A stretch of 64,000 bases of DNA from JALZUR01 sp965205365 (GCA_965205365.1 CBDBGT010000005.1:735961-799960), one strand, 5' to 3'; counted from the first letter of the stretch, positions 25,532 through 34,908 are shown. Made by a program: numbers and translations. Notes: a model not told the origin generated them from the letters alone.

Positions 25532-26004
25532 TTTAGCACCTCAGTATAAGAACAGGACTGTCCACGAGATTCTGAAACTTCTACTGTATAACTGCTAATT
25601 GGATATGTTGAGAATGCTTTTTTAAGCTTTTTTGAAATAAAGCTAGCAAGTGCTTCAATGGTAATGTTTTCAACAGGTAAAAAAGCACAGTCCATTTGTG
25701 GAAATGAGTAAATTTTTTCATTAAAGTGAACTTCAGCACTGTCACAAGTTTTAATGATTTTTGTGTAAGGGTTTTCTTTAGCAATTAAGACTTTTTCATC
25801 AATTGAGGACAGCAGTTCTTTGATTCTAGTTTTAGGTTCATTTAAATCTACAATGAGGCCATGGGAAAGTTTATTGCAGCCATCAAGGCTTATGGACACG
25901 TAATAATTGTGCCCGTGGAGCATTTCAGCAGACTTTGGTGAAAAAGTAGTAAAGTGTGCTCCTGAAAATTTAAAAGATTCTTTTGATAGTTTTAAAGACC
26001 ACAT
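25528..26004 (-). CDS. PTPS-family protein with Glu replacing the catalytic Cys (PTPS-III-like)
   Basis: The 158 residues share the fold motifs: FKFSGAHFTTF, SAEMLHGHNYYVSISL with the HGH zinc ligands, DLNEPKTRIKELL, PVENITIEALA and the late VEVSESRG. The position of the QueD Cys is not Cys; a Glu lies three places before HGH (AEMLHGH), as in the PTPS-III group (EKLHGHNY). PTPS-III enzymes make 6-hydroxymethyl-7,8-dihydropterin and can replace FolB in folate synthesis. That role is an inference here. The gene is upstream of queD and overlaps it by four bases, so the pair may split one substrate between folate and queuosine routes. Confidence 0.78.
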   Translation of the reverse strand: MWSLKLSKESFKFSGAHFTTFSPKSAEMLHGHNYYVSISLDGCNKLSHGLIVDLNEPKTRIKELLSSIDEKVLIAKENPYTKIIKTCDSAEVHFNEKIYSFPQMDCAFLPVENITIEALASFISKKLKKAFSTYPISSYTVEVSESRGQSCSYTEVLK

Positions 26005-26517
26005 GAAAAAGGTGTAACATTTTTAATTCTAAGGTCAAACTTAAGACAAAGCTTTAGGGAGATGAGCTAGAAATTTTTGTGGTAAACTTACTTTTAAGGG
26101 CCTGGAGTGTAAGTGGATGCCTTAAAAGGCGGTTGTTCTTCCTATGCTCTTTATGATGTTTTTCTGTAGTTTTGGAAAAATAGGGGTTCTTTTAAAGCTC
26201 TAAGGCCTTTGTAGCTTTCCTTAGCTTGCCACTAAGTTTTTACCATGTTTTGTGGGTGGAGTGCTCTTTTCTTATTAATTAAAATCTATAAAATCATTTT
26301 TAGCAGGCTGTGTTTTTGGGTGTTATGGGTTTTATTTTATGATTTGATAAGTTTGGTATAAACTTTAAAATTAAAGCTTTAAAGCCTTGTAGGCACTGCC
26401 TTCTTTGTCTTTTCAACATGAGTTTAGTTTGGTGCTCACTTTTTAAACTGTAAATATTTGGCTATGAGGCTATAAAATATATGGCTTTTTTAAAAATCAA
26501 GGCATAGAGTTTTTAGT
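26005..26517. other. Intergenic stretch without a recognisable gene
   Basis: This 513-base gap separates the PTPS pair from the divergently transcribed epimerase gene. Frames on both strands are short, and no transposase, tRNA or repeat of the families seen elsewhere in the window was found. The last 40 bases probably hold the epimerase promoter, but no convincing boxes or ribosome binding site were seen. Confidence 0.5.
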
Positions 26518-27390
26518 ATGAAGGTTTTATTAACAGGTGCCACGGGTTATGTTGGTGGTCATATTGGAAGAAGATTAGTAGAGCTTGGTCATGAGGTGAT
26601 TTCTTTAACGAGAAATAAAAATCAAAAAGTTAAATTTAAAACTAAACTAATAGAACTTAAAGAGCTTTCTTTTGAAAAAGGCATAGAGGCGGTTATTCAT
26701 TTAGCTGGGGCTTCTGTTGCAGATAAAAGGTGGAGTGGTGAATACAAAAGAACGCTTAAAAGTTCTAGAATTGCATTTACACATAAAATTTTAAGAACCC
26801 TTGATTATGAAAACTTACAGGTTTTTTTACAAGCTTCAGCCACAGGTTATTATCCAAGTTCTAGGGATAAGGTTTTAAATGAAGATTCTGAAGCTGGGAA
26901 TGGGTTTTTATCTCAACTGTGTTTTTCTTGGGAAGAGGCTACTTCCCTACTAGATTGTAGAAAAGTCTACTTTAGAATTGGTATGGTTATTGGTTACACT
27001 TCCCCAGCCATAAGAAAAATGCGCTCTCTTTTTGAAAAGAAAAAAGGTGCAGTTTTAGGAAAAGGAAATCAGTATATTAGTTGGATTCATATAGATGATT
27101 TAGTAGAAATGTTTATAAAGGCTTTAACTGACCATGACTATAAAGGTGTTTATAATGCTGTGGCACCAGTACCTGTAAGGAATAAAGAATTTACAGAGGA
27201 AATGGCAATGGCAGTAGGTAAGTCTGTTTTTTTGCCAGCAGTACCCAGTTTTGTTCTTAAAATACTTTATGGAGAGATGTCTCAGATTTTATTAGATTCT
27301 CATAGGGTAGAGCCTCGAAATCTTAAGAAAAAAGGTTTTAAGTTTAAACATATTCATATCAAGGATGCTCTTAAAGCTTTAGATATTTAA
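26518..27390 (+). CDS. TIGR01777-family NAD(P)-dependent epimerase (YfcH-like)
   Basis: The 290 residues form an extended short-chain dehydrogenase. The N-terminal nucleotide loop TGATGYVGGHIGRRL is followed by the family hallmark VIHLAGASVADKRWSGEYKR with LKSSR. QASATGYYP replaces the usual catalytic Ser/Tyr region, and ISWIHIDDLVEMF and APVPVRNKEF follow. The C-terminal domain (MSQILLDSHRVEPRNLKKKG) is also typical. These proteins are often called sugar epimerases, but substrates are unproven; some act in cell division or chlororespiration contexts. It stands alone before acnA. Confidence 0.9.
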   Translation: MKVLLTGATGYVGGHIGRRLVELGHEVISLTRNKNQKVKFKTKLIELKELSFEKGIEAVIHLAGASVADKRWSGEYKRTLKSSRIAFTHKILRTLDYENLQVFLQASATGYYPSSRDKVLNEDSEAGNGFLSQLCFSWEEATSLLDCRKVYFRIGMVIGYTSPAIRKMRSLFEKKKGAVLGKGNQYISWIHIDDLVEMFIKALTDHDYKGVYNAVAPVPVRNKEFTEEMAMAVGKSVFLPAVPSFVLKILYGEMSQILLDSHRVEPRNLKKKGFKFKHIHIKDALKALDI

Positions 27391-27518
27391 TGAAGTCTAG
27401 TGGTTAAGGCTTGTTAAAACCTACACTAAGGTGGCGAAAGCGACAACTTTTAAACAAAGAAAGTGTGCTAAACATATAGGCTATTCATAAAAAGAGACAG
27501 CTTTTTTAAGGCTCAGTT

Positions 27519-27547
27519 TTGATTGTTAAATGAAAATAGGCTATAAA
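27519..27547 (+). promoter_or_regulatory. Sigma-70-type promoter of acnA
   Basis: TTGATT (27519-27524), 17-base spacer, TATAAA (27542-27547). Transcription would start near 27555, leaving a 28-base leader that contains GGGAGCTAAG before the GTG start. No operator-like repeat is obvious. Confidence 0.6.
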
Positions 27548-27582
27548 AGCGCTATAACAAACAATTAATTGGGAGCTAAGGT

Positions 27583-30237
27583 GTGAGTGAGTTTGCAGGT
27601 GCTAAAAAAAGCATGGAGATTAATGGTAAAACTTGGGCGTATTTTGACCTTTCAGAAGCATCGAAATTCGGAGATATTTTAAAGCTACCACGATCATTAA
27701 AAGTTTTATTAGAAATGTTGTTAAGACATCAAAACCATTTAAGTGTTAGTGACGAGAATATAAAAAACTTAGTATCTTGGGGATCTACAAAGACTTCGAC
27801 TAAAGAAATTCCATATTTTCCTGCTCGTGTTCTTATGCAAGATTTTACAGGGGTTCCTGCTATTGTTGATCTTGCAGCAATGAGAGACGGAATTAGAAAA
27901 TTAGGAGCTCCAGCGTTAGCAATAAATCCACAGATTCCAGTAGATCTTGTTATAGACCATTCTATATCAGTAGATTTTTCTGGGAGTGTGAGTTCATTAG
28001 ATAAAAATATTAGTATGGAGTTTGAAAGAAACAATGAACGTTATGAATTTTTAAAGTGGGGGCAAAAAGCATTTTCTAATTTTAGGGTGATTCCTCCAGG
28101 AATGGGTATTTGTCATCAGGTGAATATTGAATTTTTAGCAGATGTTGTTGCAGGGCGTGAATTTAAAGGAGAAGATACGCTTTTTCCTGATACTCTTGTT
28201 GGTACAGACTCTCATACAACAATGGTTAATGGCTTATCTGTTCTTGGTTGGGGTGTTGGTGGAATTGAGGCAGAGGCTGCAATGCTTGGGCAACCCATTG
28301 CTATTATGATTCCAGAGGTTGTGGGTTTTAAACTTATAGGGGAACTGCCAAAAGGTGCTACGGCCACAGATTTAGTATTGACGGTGACACAAATGCTTAG
28401 AGCCCATGGTGTAGTTGGAAAGTTTGTAGAGTTTTTTGGTAATGGCTTAGATAATTTAAGTCTTGCTAATAGAGCAACGCTCTCTAATATGGCTCCAGAG
28501 TATGGTGCTACTTGTGGGTTCTTCCCAATAGATGATGAGACTCTTAGCTACTTAAGATTAACTGGAAGAAGTGAGGGCTTGGTACAAAGAGTAGAAAAGT
28601 ATGCTAAAGTTCAGGGTTTTTGGAGAGATGATACACAGCTTTCTTTCACTGATACATTAGAGCTAAATATGGAAAATGTTCTTCCTTCTTTAGCTGGTCC
28701 AAAGCGGCCACAAGATAGAGTTTTATTAAATGAAGCTAAATCATCCTTTGAACATGAACTTGCTACAACTTTTAAATCAGCTAAGACTCTATCAAGTTCA
28801 GTTTCTAATACAGATTACTGTATTGATAACGGTGATGTTGTAATTGCAGCAATTACAAGTTGCACAAACACTTCAAATCCTTATGTGATGATTGGAGCTG
28901 GACTTCTTGCTCAAAAGGCAGTGGCAAAAGGTTTGGCTGTAAAACCATGGGTTAAAACATCTTTAGCACCAGGGTCACAGGTGGTGTCAGAATATTTGGT
29001 TCAAGCAGGTCTTCAAAAAGATTTAGACAGTTTAGGTTTTAACGTTGTTGGATATGGTTGTACAACATGTATTGGAAACTCTGGCCCTTTAGCGGATAAT
29101 ATACAAAAAGCCATTGAAGATAAAGATTTAGTAGTTACGTCGGTTCTTTCTGGAAATAGAAATTTTGAAGGACGTATTAGTCCCTATGTAAAAGCAAACT
29201 ATTTGGCCTCTCCTCCTTTGGTTGTGGTGTATGCACTTGTTGGATCAATGCTTGTTGATGTGAATAAAGATTCATTAGGTAAAGGCAAAGATGGTAACCA
29301 TGTGTATTTAGCTGATATTTGGCCAACAAATGAGGAGATTCAAGATGTGGTTTTAAAGGTTATCAGTCCTGCAATATTTAAAGATAAATACTCTAAAGTT
29401 TTTGAAGGGAATTTGGCTTGGAAAAATATTAAAATTTTTGAAGAAGAAACTTACAGTTGGAAAGAATCTAGTACTTATATTGCAAACCCTCCATTTTTTA
29501 AAGACATGACAATGAATGTTGCTAAGGGTGAAGATATAAAAGAAGCTTCATTACTAGCTCTTTTAGGGGATTCAGTTACAACAGATCATATTTCTCCTGC
29601 AGGGCCCATTAAAGTTGATAGTCCAGCTGGATTGCTTCTTACTAATAAGGGCATTAAAAGAAAAGACTTTAACTCTTATGGTTCTCGTAGAGGCAATCAT
29701 AATGTGATGATGAGGGGGACATTTGCTAACATTAGAATTAAAAATGAAATGGCTCCAGGCACTGAAGGTGGGTTTACAAAATATATTCCCACTGGTGAAA
29801 CTATGCCAATTTATAATGCTGCAATGAAGTATATAGAGGAAGGCAGGGATTTAGTCATTGTTGCGGGAAAAGAGTATGGAACAGGGTCTTCTCGTGATTG
29901 GGCTGCAAAAGGCACTAGTCTTTTAGGTGTAAGAGCTGTTATTGCAGAGAGTTTTGAAAGAATTCATAGGTCAAATTTAGCTGGAATGGGTGTTTTGCCT
30001 CTTGAGTTTCAAGGCACTGATTCAAGACAAAGCTTAGATATTAAGGGAGATGAGAAGTTTTCAATTCTAAACCTTGAATCATTAAAACCTCGGCAAGATA
30101 TTAAGGTGAAAATTACTTACTTAAATGGAGATAGTAAAACCGTTACTACTTCTAGTAGATTAGATACTGTGGATGATGTTTCTAATTACCAAAATGGTGG
30201 AATTCTTCAGGCCACGTTAAGAAGACTTGCAGAGTAA
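27583..30237 (+). CDS. acnA: Aconitate hydratase A
   Basis: This cytosolic 4Fe-4S enzyme interconverts citrate and isocitrate in the TCA cycle. The 884 residues match AcnA/IRP-type length. Cluster ligands are in AAITSCTNTSNP and GYGCTTCIGNSGPL. Other signatures are GTDSHTTMVNGL, GWGVGGIEAEAAMLGQP, GDSVTTDHISPAG, SYGSRRGNHNVMMRG and GKEYGTGSSRDWAAKG. The GTG start is preceded by GGGAGC, and a promoter lies 36 bases further up. It is monocistronic: a tRNA gene on the other strand follows. Confidence 0.98.
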   Translation: MSEFAGAKKSMEINGKTWAYFDLSEASKFGDILKLPRSLKVLLEMLLRHQNHLSVSDENIKNLVSWGSTKTSTKEIPYFPARVLMQDFTGVPAIVDLAAMRDGIRKLGAPALAINPQIPVDLVIDHSISVDFSGSVSSLDKNISMEFERNNERYEFLKWGQKAFSNFRVIPPGMGICHQVNIEFLADVVAGREFKGEDTLFPDTLVGTDSHTTMVNGLSVLGWGVGGIEAEAAMLGQPIAIMIPEVVGFKLIGELPKGATATDLVLTVTQMLRAHGVVGKFVEFFGNGLDNLSLANRATLSNMAPEYGATCGFFPIDDETLSYLRLTGRSEGLVQRVEKYAKVQGFWRDDTQLSFTDTLELNMENVLPSLAGPKRPQDRVLLNEAKSSFEHELATTFKSAKTLSSSVSNTDYCIDNGDVVIAAITSCTNTSNPYVMIGAGLLAQKAVAKGLAVKPWVKTSLAPGSQVVSEYLVQAGLQKDLDSLGFNVVGYGCTTCIGNSGPLADNIQKAIEDKDLVVTSVLSGNRNFEGRISPYVKANYLASPPLVVVYALVGSMLVDVNKDSLGKGKDGNHVYLADIWPTNEEIQDVVLKVISPAIFKDKYSKVFEGNLAWKNIKIFEEETYSWKESSTYIANPPFFKDMTMNVAKGEDIKEASLLALLGDSVTTDHISPAGPIKVDSPAGLLLTNKGIKRKDFNSYGSRRGNHNVMMRGTFANIRIKNEMAPGTEGGFTKYIPTGETMPIYNAAMKYIEEGRDLVIVAGKEYGTGSSRDWAAKGTSLLGVRAVIAESFERIHRSNLAGMGVLPLEFQGTDSRQSLDIKGDEKFSILNLESLKPRQDIKVKITYLNGDSKTVTTSSRLDTVDDVSNYQNGGILQATLRRLAE

Positions 30238-30284
30238 TGTTTGTTAGTGTTTTTTATTTTTGTTAAATCTATACTTGAAAAATT

Positions 30285-30360
30285 TGGATGGGATGGCAGG
30301 ACTCGAACCTGCGAATACCAGAATCAAAATCTGGTGCCTTACCAACTTGGCCACACCCCA
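30285..30360 (-). tRNA. tRNA-Gln (anticodon UUG)
   Basis: The minus strand folds into a standard 76-nt cloverleaf. The acceptor TGGGGTG pairs with CATCCCA; the D arm contains CCAAGTTGGTAAGG; the anticodon stem CCAGA/TCTGG encloses the loop TTTTGAT with anticodon TTG; and the T loop is GGTTCGAGTCC. The discriminator is T and CCA is encoded. It lies between acnA (convergent) and the cyclophilin gene. Confidence 0.97.
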
Positions 30361-30407
30361 TTAGTAGAGTTTATTGGATATTAAATTGTCTTAAAGTTCT
30401 TAAAAGA

Positions 30408-30457
30408 TCAAGTAGTTAAAATAAGAGAGCAAATATTTTTCATATTAGAGCCTATGC
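30408..30457. repeat. Copy 4 of the dispersed intergenic repeat (degenerate)
   Basis: TCAAGTAGTTAAAAT, then GAGAG, and ATTAGAGCCTATG correspond to the core and to the 3' end (CTAGAATAGAACCTATG) of the copy at 24801-24910. Most of the middle has diverged. It lies between the tRNA and the cyclophilin gene. Confidence 0.45.
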
Positions 30458-30545
30458 TTGCTCTGTATTCGTTAAAGGTTTTTTTTGTCTAGAGGTGGAC
30501 TATGCCCTTAAACCCTTCATCTTTAGATTTTTTACTTAAAACTAT

Positions 30546-31190
30546 TCACTGGACAGTGACTTTAATCATAGTGTCTGGGTTTGATACAGATCCATTAGGG
30601 CCATCACCGAGTTTGATTTGATCAATATGCTCCATACCTGAAACCACTTCTCCAAAAGCAGTGTATGTATTGTTAAGGTGTGATGCTTCAGCAAGCATAA
30701 TAAAAAATTGTGAATTTGCAGAGTGAGGGGATGTGGATCTAGCCATGCCTAAAACACCTCGATTAAAAGGAGTTGAAGTAAACTCTGATTCTAGGTTTGG
30801 AAGTTTTGAGCCTCCAGTACCGTTTCCGGCAGGGTCTCCAGTCTGTGCCATAAAGCCTTTAATAACTCTATGAAACTTTAAACCATTATAAAAGCCTTCA
30901 TTAGTAAGGGTTGTTATACGTTGAACATGTTTTGGAGCAAGGTCGGGTCTTAGCTTTATTTTTACAGTACCTGTTTTAAGTGTGATGAGCATTATTTTCT
31001 CCTTTTTTTTCTTTTTCGCTTTAATAGTGGCTTTAGCTTCTTCTATTTTTTTTCTATTGTCGTCAATATTTTTAACAATTGGTGTTGTTTCCTTTGTGCC
31101 CTTTGAAAGGGTTATTTTTCCAGTCTCTTTTTTTGTACATGATGTAAAGATTAGAAAAAGATTTAAAAACAAAATGAAAAATACTTTCAT
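30546..31190 (-). CDS. Cyclophilin-type peptidyl-prolyl isomerase lipoprotein
   Basis: The 214 residues start with a lipoprotein signal (MKVFFILFLNLFLIFTSC). A Lys/Glu-rich linker with a coiled-coil look (IDDNRKKIEEAKATIKAKKK) leads to a cyclophilin domain at about 67-214. That domain has FHRVIKGFMAQTGDPAGNGTG, GVLGMARS, NSQFFIM, LNNTYTAFGEVVSGM. The catalytic Arg (FHR) and Gln (MAQTGD) are present. It catalyses prolyl isomerisation of exported proteins, in the periplasm or at the inner face of the outer membrane. It lies downstream of the HtrA gene on the same strand with an 84-base gap, so a shared folding-quality role is likely. Confidence 0.92.
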   Translation of the reverse strand: MKVFFILFLNLFLIFTSCTKKETGKITLSKGTKETTPIVKNIDDNRKKIEEAKATIKAKKKKKEKIMLITLKTGTVKIKLRPDLAPKHVQRITTLTNEGFYNGLKFHRVIKGFMAQTGDPAGNGTGGSKLPNLESEFTSTPFNRGVLGMARSTSPHSANSQFFIMLAEASHLNNTYTAFGEVVSGMEHIDQIKLGDGPNGSVSNPDTMIKVTVQ

Positions 31191-31274
31191 ATTATGAACC
31201 TCCTATATTTTATTCATTAATAACACAAGAAAATACAATAACTAAGAAAGATTTCATAGCTTAATAATTAAAAA

Positions 31275-32744
31275 CTAAGCTTCTATTTTGAGTAAAGAAA
31301 AGGTTTTTCCTCTTTTAATGCGAATAAAATAAGCTTGATTTTTTTGCGTTAAAACTTTTTTAGCATCTTTTGCTGAAAAAATAGAGTGTCTATTGATTTC
31401 ATAAATAACATCACCCTCTCTTAAGCCTGCTTCAGATGCTGGAGAGTACCCTAAGACTCGTGAAATGTAAGCATTATGCTTGCCTGTATTTTCAAGGTCA
31501 TAGAGGGTTTTTGCTTTTAAAGTTATATTTGAAACACTAAAACCATATTTATTAAAAATTTTGTCTTTAGGGTTAGGTTTAGGAAGGGGTTTAGGTGAAA
31601 CTTTTTTTCTAACAATGTTTTTGTTGCTGTTTCCAATTACAATGGTGATTTTTTTTATTTTTTTTTCGCGCACAACTTGAGCAACAATAGATTTTCCAAT
31701 GGGGGTTTTGCTAATATATTTTGCTAAATCCGTAGAAGTTTTTATTTTAGCCTTGCCCATTTTTATAATGATATCATAAGGCTTAAGCTTTGCTTTATAG
31801 GCAGCTGAGTTTGGAATAACGCTTACAATTATGGCGCCCTCAGTTTGATTAAATCCAAGGCTTGCAGCAAGGCCTTTATTCATTGTTCTCATCTCAACAC
31901 CTAAAAAACCTCTAGAAACCGTTCCTGTGGATTCAAGTTGTTTAATGATGGTTTTTACTTCATCAATGGGAATGGCAAACCCTATACCTTGTGATCGAAG
32001 ACTCCCATGAATTGCAGTGTTCACGCCAATAACCTCTCCCTTTACATTAACCAAAGGCCCCCCTGAGTTGCCAGGGTTGATGCTTGCATCGGTTTGAATA
32101 AAGGGAAAAAGATTGATTTCATCAAGGTCTCTGCCAATGGCTGAAACAATCCCTTTAGACATGCTGTGGCCATAGCCAAAGGGGTTTCCAAATGCTGCTA
32201 CCCACTCACCAACTTGTAAAGAGCTACTGGTGCCAAGCTTAACAGTTGGAAGGCTTTTTTTGGTATTAATTTTAATAAGGGCGACATCGGTTTTAGGGTC
32301 TTTACCAATGACTCTAGCAGGGTAAGTTTTTTTATCTTTTTCAAAAAGTTGAATGTTAATAATATCGGCATTATCAATAACGTGGCTGTTGGTTAGAATG
32401 AGGCCATCTTTTCTAATAATAAACCCTGTGCCTAAGGATTTTTTAGGTTGGTTTTGGTATTTATCTAAAAAGTCTTGTTGACGAAAAAAGTGTTTAAAAA
32501 GCTCTTCCATGGGATCGTTGTTAAATCTTGAATGACCTTGTTGTTTCATTCTAAACTTTGGAGTGGTTTCAGTAGAAATATTTACAACGGCTGGATTGAC
32601 GGCCTTGTTAAGCTCTACAAATAAGTTTGAAGGAAGGGGTTTTTTGCTTTCAACTAAAGGAACATTGTTTTTAGCGTAAACAGATGGTGTTAATAAAGAA
32701 AAGCTGTATAGACAGCTACAGGCTAAAAAGAATACTTTTTTCAT
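31275..32744 (-). CDS. degP: HtrA/DegP-family periplasmic serine protease
   Basis: The protein has 489 residues with a signal peptide (MKKVFFLACSCLYSFSLLTP, then SVYA). The trypsin-like domain shows the full triad: His in LTNSHVIDN, Asp in PKTDVALIKI, Ser in INPGNSGGPLV. Two PDZ domains follow, the first with GFLGVEMRTMNKGLA and the second with GYSPASEAGLREGDVIYEIN. Between them is a Lys/Pro-rich linker (KKVSPKPLPKPNPKDK). It degrades or refolds misfolded periplasmic proteins. A TTCMKMKQQGHSR-like LA loop is shorter than in E. coli DegP, so DegQ/DegS-type behaviour is also possible. It sits between DUF1844 and the cyclophilin gene on one strand. Confidence 0.94.
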   Translation of the reverse strand: MKKVFFLACSCLYSFSLLTPSVYAKNNVPLVESKKPLPSNLFVELNKAVNPAVVNISTETTPKFRMKQQGHSRFNNDPMEELFKHFFRQQDFLDKYQNQPKKSLGTGFIIRKDGLILTNSHVIDNADIINIQLFEKDKKTYPARVIGKDPKTDVALIKINTKKSLPTVKLGTSSSLQVGEWVAAFGNPFGYGHSMSKGIVSAIGRDLDEINLFPFIQTDASINPGNSGGPLVNVKGEVIGVNTAIHGSLRSQGIGFAIPIDEVKTIIKQLESTGTVSRGFLGVEMRTMNKGLAASLGFNQTEGAIIVSVIPNSAAYKAKLKPYDIIIKMGKAKIKTSTDLAKYISKTPIGKSIVAQVVREKKIKKITIVIGNSNKNIVRKKVSPKPLPKPNPKDKIFNKYGFSVSNITLKAKTLYDLENTGKHNAYISRVLGYSPASEAGLREGDVIYEINRHSIFSAKDAKKVLTQKNQAYFIRIKRGKTFSLLKIEA

Positions 32745-32774
32745 GGAAACTCTCCCTTAAATGCTTTTATTTTT

Positions 32775-33035
32775 TTATTTTAATTCAACAAATTTTAATT
32801 GAAGGTCTGAAATGATATTTTTTAAAAAACTATTTTCTTCAGCAGACAGGTTATTTTTTGTTTTCTCTTCTAAGGCCTTTAAAAGGTCAATATTAAATCT
32901 TGCAACCTCTTTATTAGTATCTACTTTTCCAGTAGAGGGGTCTGGACTTAATCCTAAGGCAATTGTAGCGCTAGAGCCAATGGACATGATTAGGGTTGAA
33001 AAGCTTGCTTCCATATTATTTTGTTCACTAGTCAT
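32775..33035 (-). CDS. DUF1844 protein
   Basis: This small acidic protein of 86 residues has the DUF1844 pattern: an N-terminal SFSTLIMSIGSSATIALGL, then PDPSTGKVDTNKEVARFNID, and a helical ending LLKALEEKTKNNLSAEENSF. The family is common in delta-type proteobacteria and Acidobacteria and has no known function. It lies 30 bases upstream of the HtrA gene on the same strand, so cotranscription is likely. Confidence 0.85.
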   Translation of the reverse strand: MTSEQNNMEASFSTLIMSIGSSATIALGLSPDPSTGKVDTNKEVARFNIDLLKALEEKTKNNLSAEENSFLKNIISDLQLKFVELK

Positions 33036-33102
33036 GACATGATTTATAAGGTTGGCTTAAAGCTTAATCAAAACATTTAAAAAAAAGGTTTCAAAAAAGA
33101 AC

Positions 33103-33885
33103 CTACAAAGCTTTATCTGTTACAGAAAGAGGGCTTAAAATGGGGTTTTGGTGCTTAACACTAAGGTAGGAGTAGTGTTTAAGGAGTGGTTTTAAGGTGT
33201 TTGAGTTTTTCTTTCTTAATAAGTTTAATTTATTTAGGAAAAAAAATAGGGGTTTTCTTGTTATGGCTTTTGGTTCACCGTTAACTGTTTTTATCCCTAG
33301 GGCAAAACTCAGGAGAGAATCTATGTGTCGACCAATATTTCCCACGTAGATTAAAAGAGCTACAAAAGGTTCTTTGGTTATAAAGGTGTTTTCTTTGTGA
33401 AGAAGGCTTGTGTAGTGGAAAAGATCATGGAGATCTTTTTTAGAGAGCTCTTCTATTAAAGTTTTTGAAGTGATAATTTGAGGAGAGTTTTTGCCTCCAA
33501 AGCAGTAAAGTTGTAAATTTTTTGCTAAAGGGTCTAGAAAAATCTCAGGTTTAGAAATATTTAGATTTTTTAAAAAAGCTTGTATAATTTGATCTTGAGT
33601 GTAGTGGAGGCATGTATTTTTAATAGGAATTAGGTTTTTAAAACTTTTTTTGATTATTCTCTTAGAGAAAAGTCTAGTCCAGACTATTAAAAGAAGAAAA
33701 AATGAGCAGATTATGGAGCTTATAAAGCTTGCTAGGTATAGGGAGGCTCCAAATAGTAAGGTTAAGATGGTGATAAAAAAGATGTTCATAAAGCTCCATA
33801 ATAAAATTGGCACCGATAAGGGGAGTATGCTGGATTTTTTATAATACTCCTTTTTTAATAGACATGTAAACATAGGCATAAACAA
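33103..33885 (-). CDS. Membrane protein resembling an M48 peptidase without the HExxH motif
   Basis: The 260 residues carry two strong membrane helices at about 25-70 (PILLWSFMNIFFITILTLLF and LASFISSIICSFFLLLIVWT). The cytosolic or periplasmic part has LAKNLQLYCFGGKNSPQIIT followed by SKTLIEELSKKDLHDLFHYT. In order and spacing this follows the M48/HtpX region NAF-x-G... VVVT-x-GLL-x-L...ELxAVLAHE. The zinc-binding HExxH is replaced by FHYTS, so no protease activity is expected. The resemblance is suggestive, not proven. The gene is divergent from moxR with only 23 bases between the starts, so the two probably share control. Confidence 0.55.
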   Translation of the reverse strand: MFMPMFTCLLKKEYYKKSSILPLSVPILLWSFMNIFFITILTLLFGASLYLASFISSIICSFFLLLIVWTRLFSKRIIKKSFKNLIPIKNTCLHYTQDQIIQAFLKNLNISKPEIFLDPLAKNLQLYCFGGKNSPQIITSKTLIEELSKKDLHDLFHYTSLLHKENTFITKEPFVALLIYVGNIGRHIDSLLSFALGIKTVNGEPKAITRKPLFFFLNKLNLLRKKNSNTLKPLLKHYSYLSVKHQNPILSPLSVTDKAL

Positions 33886-33908
33886 TTTAAAATATCAAAG
33901 GATAGAGC

Positions 33909-34874
33909 GTGGAAAGTAATTTTAACGAAATTGTGGCACAGATTAATGCATCTAAAAAAGAGGTTCATAAAGTTATTGTTGGGCAAGAAGAGCTTGTGGA
34001 TGCTCTTTATATGGGGATTCTAACTGGTGGGCATTTATTGTTAGAAGGGCTTCCTGGATTAGCAAAAACTTTATCGGTGTCAACAGTTGCTCAAACATTA
34101 TCAGTACAGTTTCAAAGAATTCAGTTTACACCAGATTTATTACCATCTGATTTAATTGGAACTATGATATTTAACCCCTCTAAGAGTGAGTTTGATACTA
34201 AAAAAGGGCCTATATTTACAAACTTACTTTTAGCCGATGAAATCAATAGGGCTCCAGCTAAAGTCCAGAGTGCTTTGTTAGAAGCTATGGCAGAAAAACA
34301 GGTCACTATTGGGGACACAACCCATAAACTGGATAGGCCGTTTTTAGTTCTAGCAACTCAAAACCCCATTGAGCAGGAGGGAACGTATTCGTTACCTGAG
34401 GCTCAGTTAGATAGGTTTATGTTTAAGGTTGTTGTGGGGTACCCTACTAAAAAAGAAGAGTTAGAAATTTTAAAAAACATAGCGCTATCAAAAGAGCAAA
34501 AAGTAAATGGTGTTTTAGTGAAAGAGCAGATTGTAAGCTGTCAGAACATACTTGAGAAGATTAAGTTTGATGAGGCTTTGCAACAATTTATAATCAATAT
34601 TGTGTGGGCAACAAGAAATCCTGGAGAGTGTGGTTTAAATCATTTAGAATCATTTATTAAAATTGGAGGGTCTCCACGGGCAACACTATCTTTAGTTAAG
34701 GCAGCAAAGGCCTCGGCTTTATTAGATGGTCGCGACTATGTCACTTCTGAAGATATAAAGAAGGTGGCGGCATTGGTGTTAAGGCATAGACTGATTTTGA
34801 GTTTTGAGGCTCATGCAGAGGGTGTCACCTCTGAAGAGATAATTAAAGAAATCCTTGGAGCAGTTGAAATTTAA
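33909..34874 (+). CDS. moxR: MoxR-type AAA+ ATPase
   Basis: The 321 residues contain Walker A GLPGLAKT, Walker B LLADEINRAPAKVQSALLEAM, sensor 1 VLATQNPIEQEGTYSLPEAQ, LDRFMFK and the C-terminal lid with PRATLSLVKAAKA and DVKK-type segments. MoxR ATPases act as chaperones for vWA-domain proteins. It heads a same-strand array with DUF58, a membrane protein, BatA, BatB, BatC and BatD, the usual MoxR-Bat arrangement. The start is a GTG preceded by AAAGGATAGA. Confidence 0.95.
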   Translation: MESNFNEIVAQINASKKEVHKVIVGQEELVDALYMGILTGGHLLLEGLPGLAKTLSVSTVAQTLSVQFQRIQFTPDLLPSDLIGTMIFNPSKSEFDTKKGPIFTNLLLADEINRAPAKVQSALLEAMAEKQVTIGDTTHKLDRPFLVLATQNPIEQEGTYSLPEAQLDRFMFKVVVGYPTKKEELEILKNIALSKEQKVNGVLVKEQIVSCQNILEKIKFDEALQQFIINIVWATRNPGECGLNHLESFIKIGGSPRATLSLVKAAKASALLDGRDYVTSEDIKKVAALVLRHRLILSFEAHAEGVTSEEIIKEILGAVEI

Positions 34875-34908
34875 TTAAGTTAGAGTCTAACCTTAAAGAG
34901 AAGCCTTA

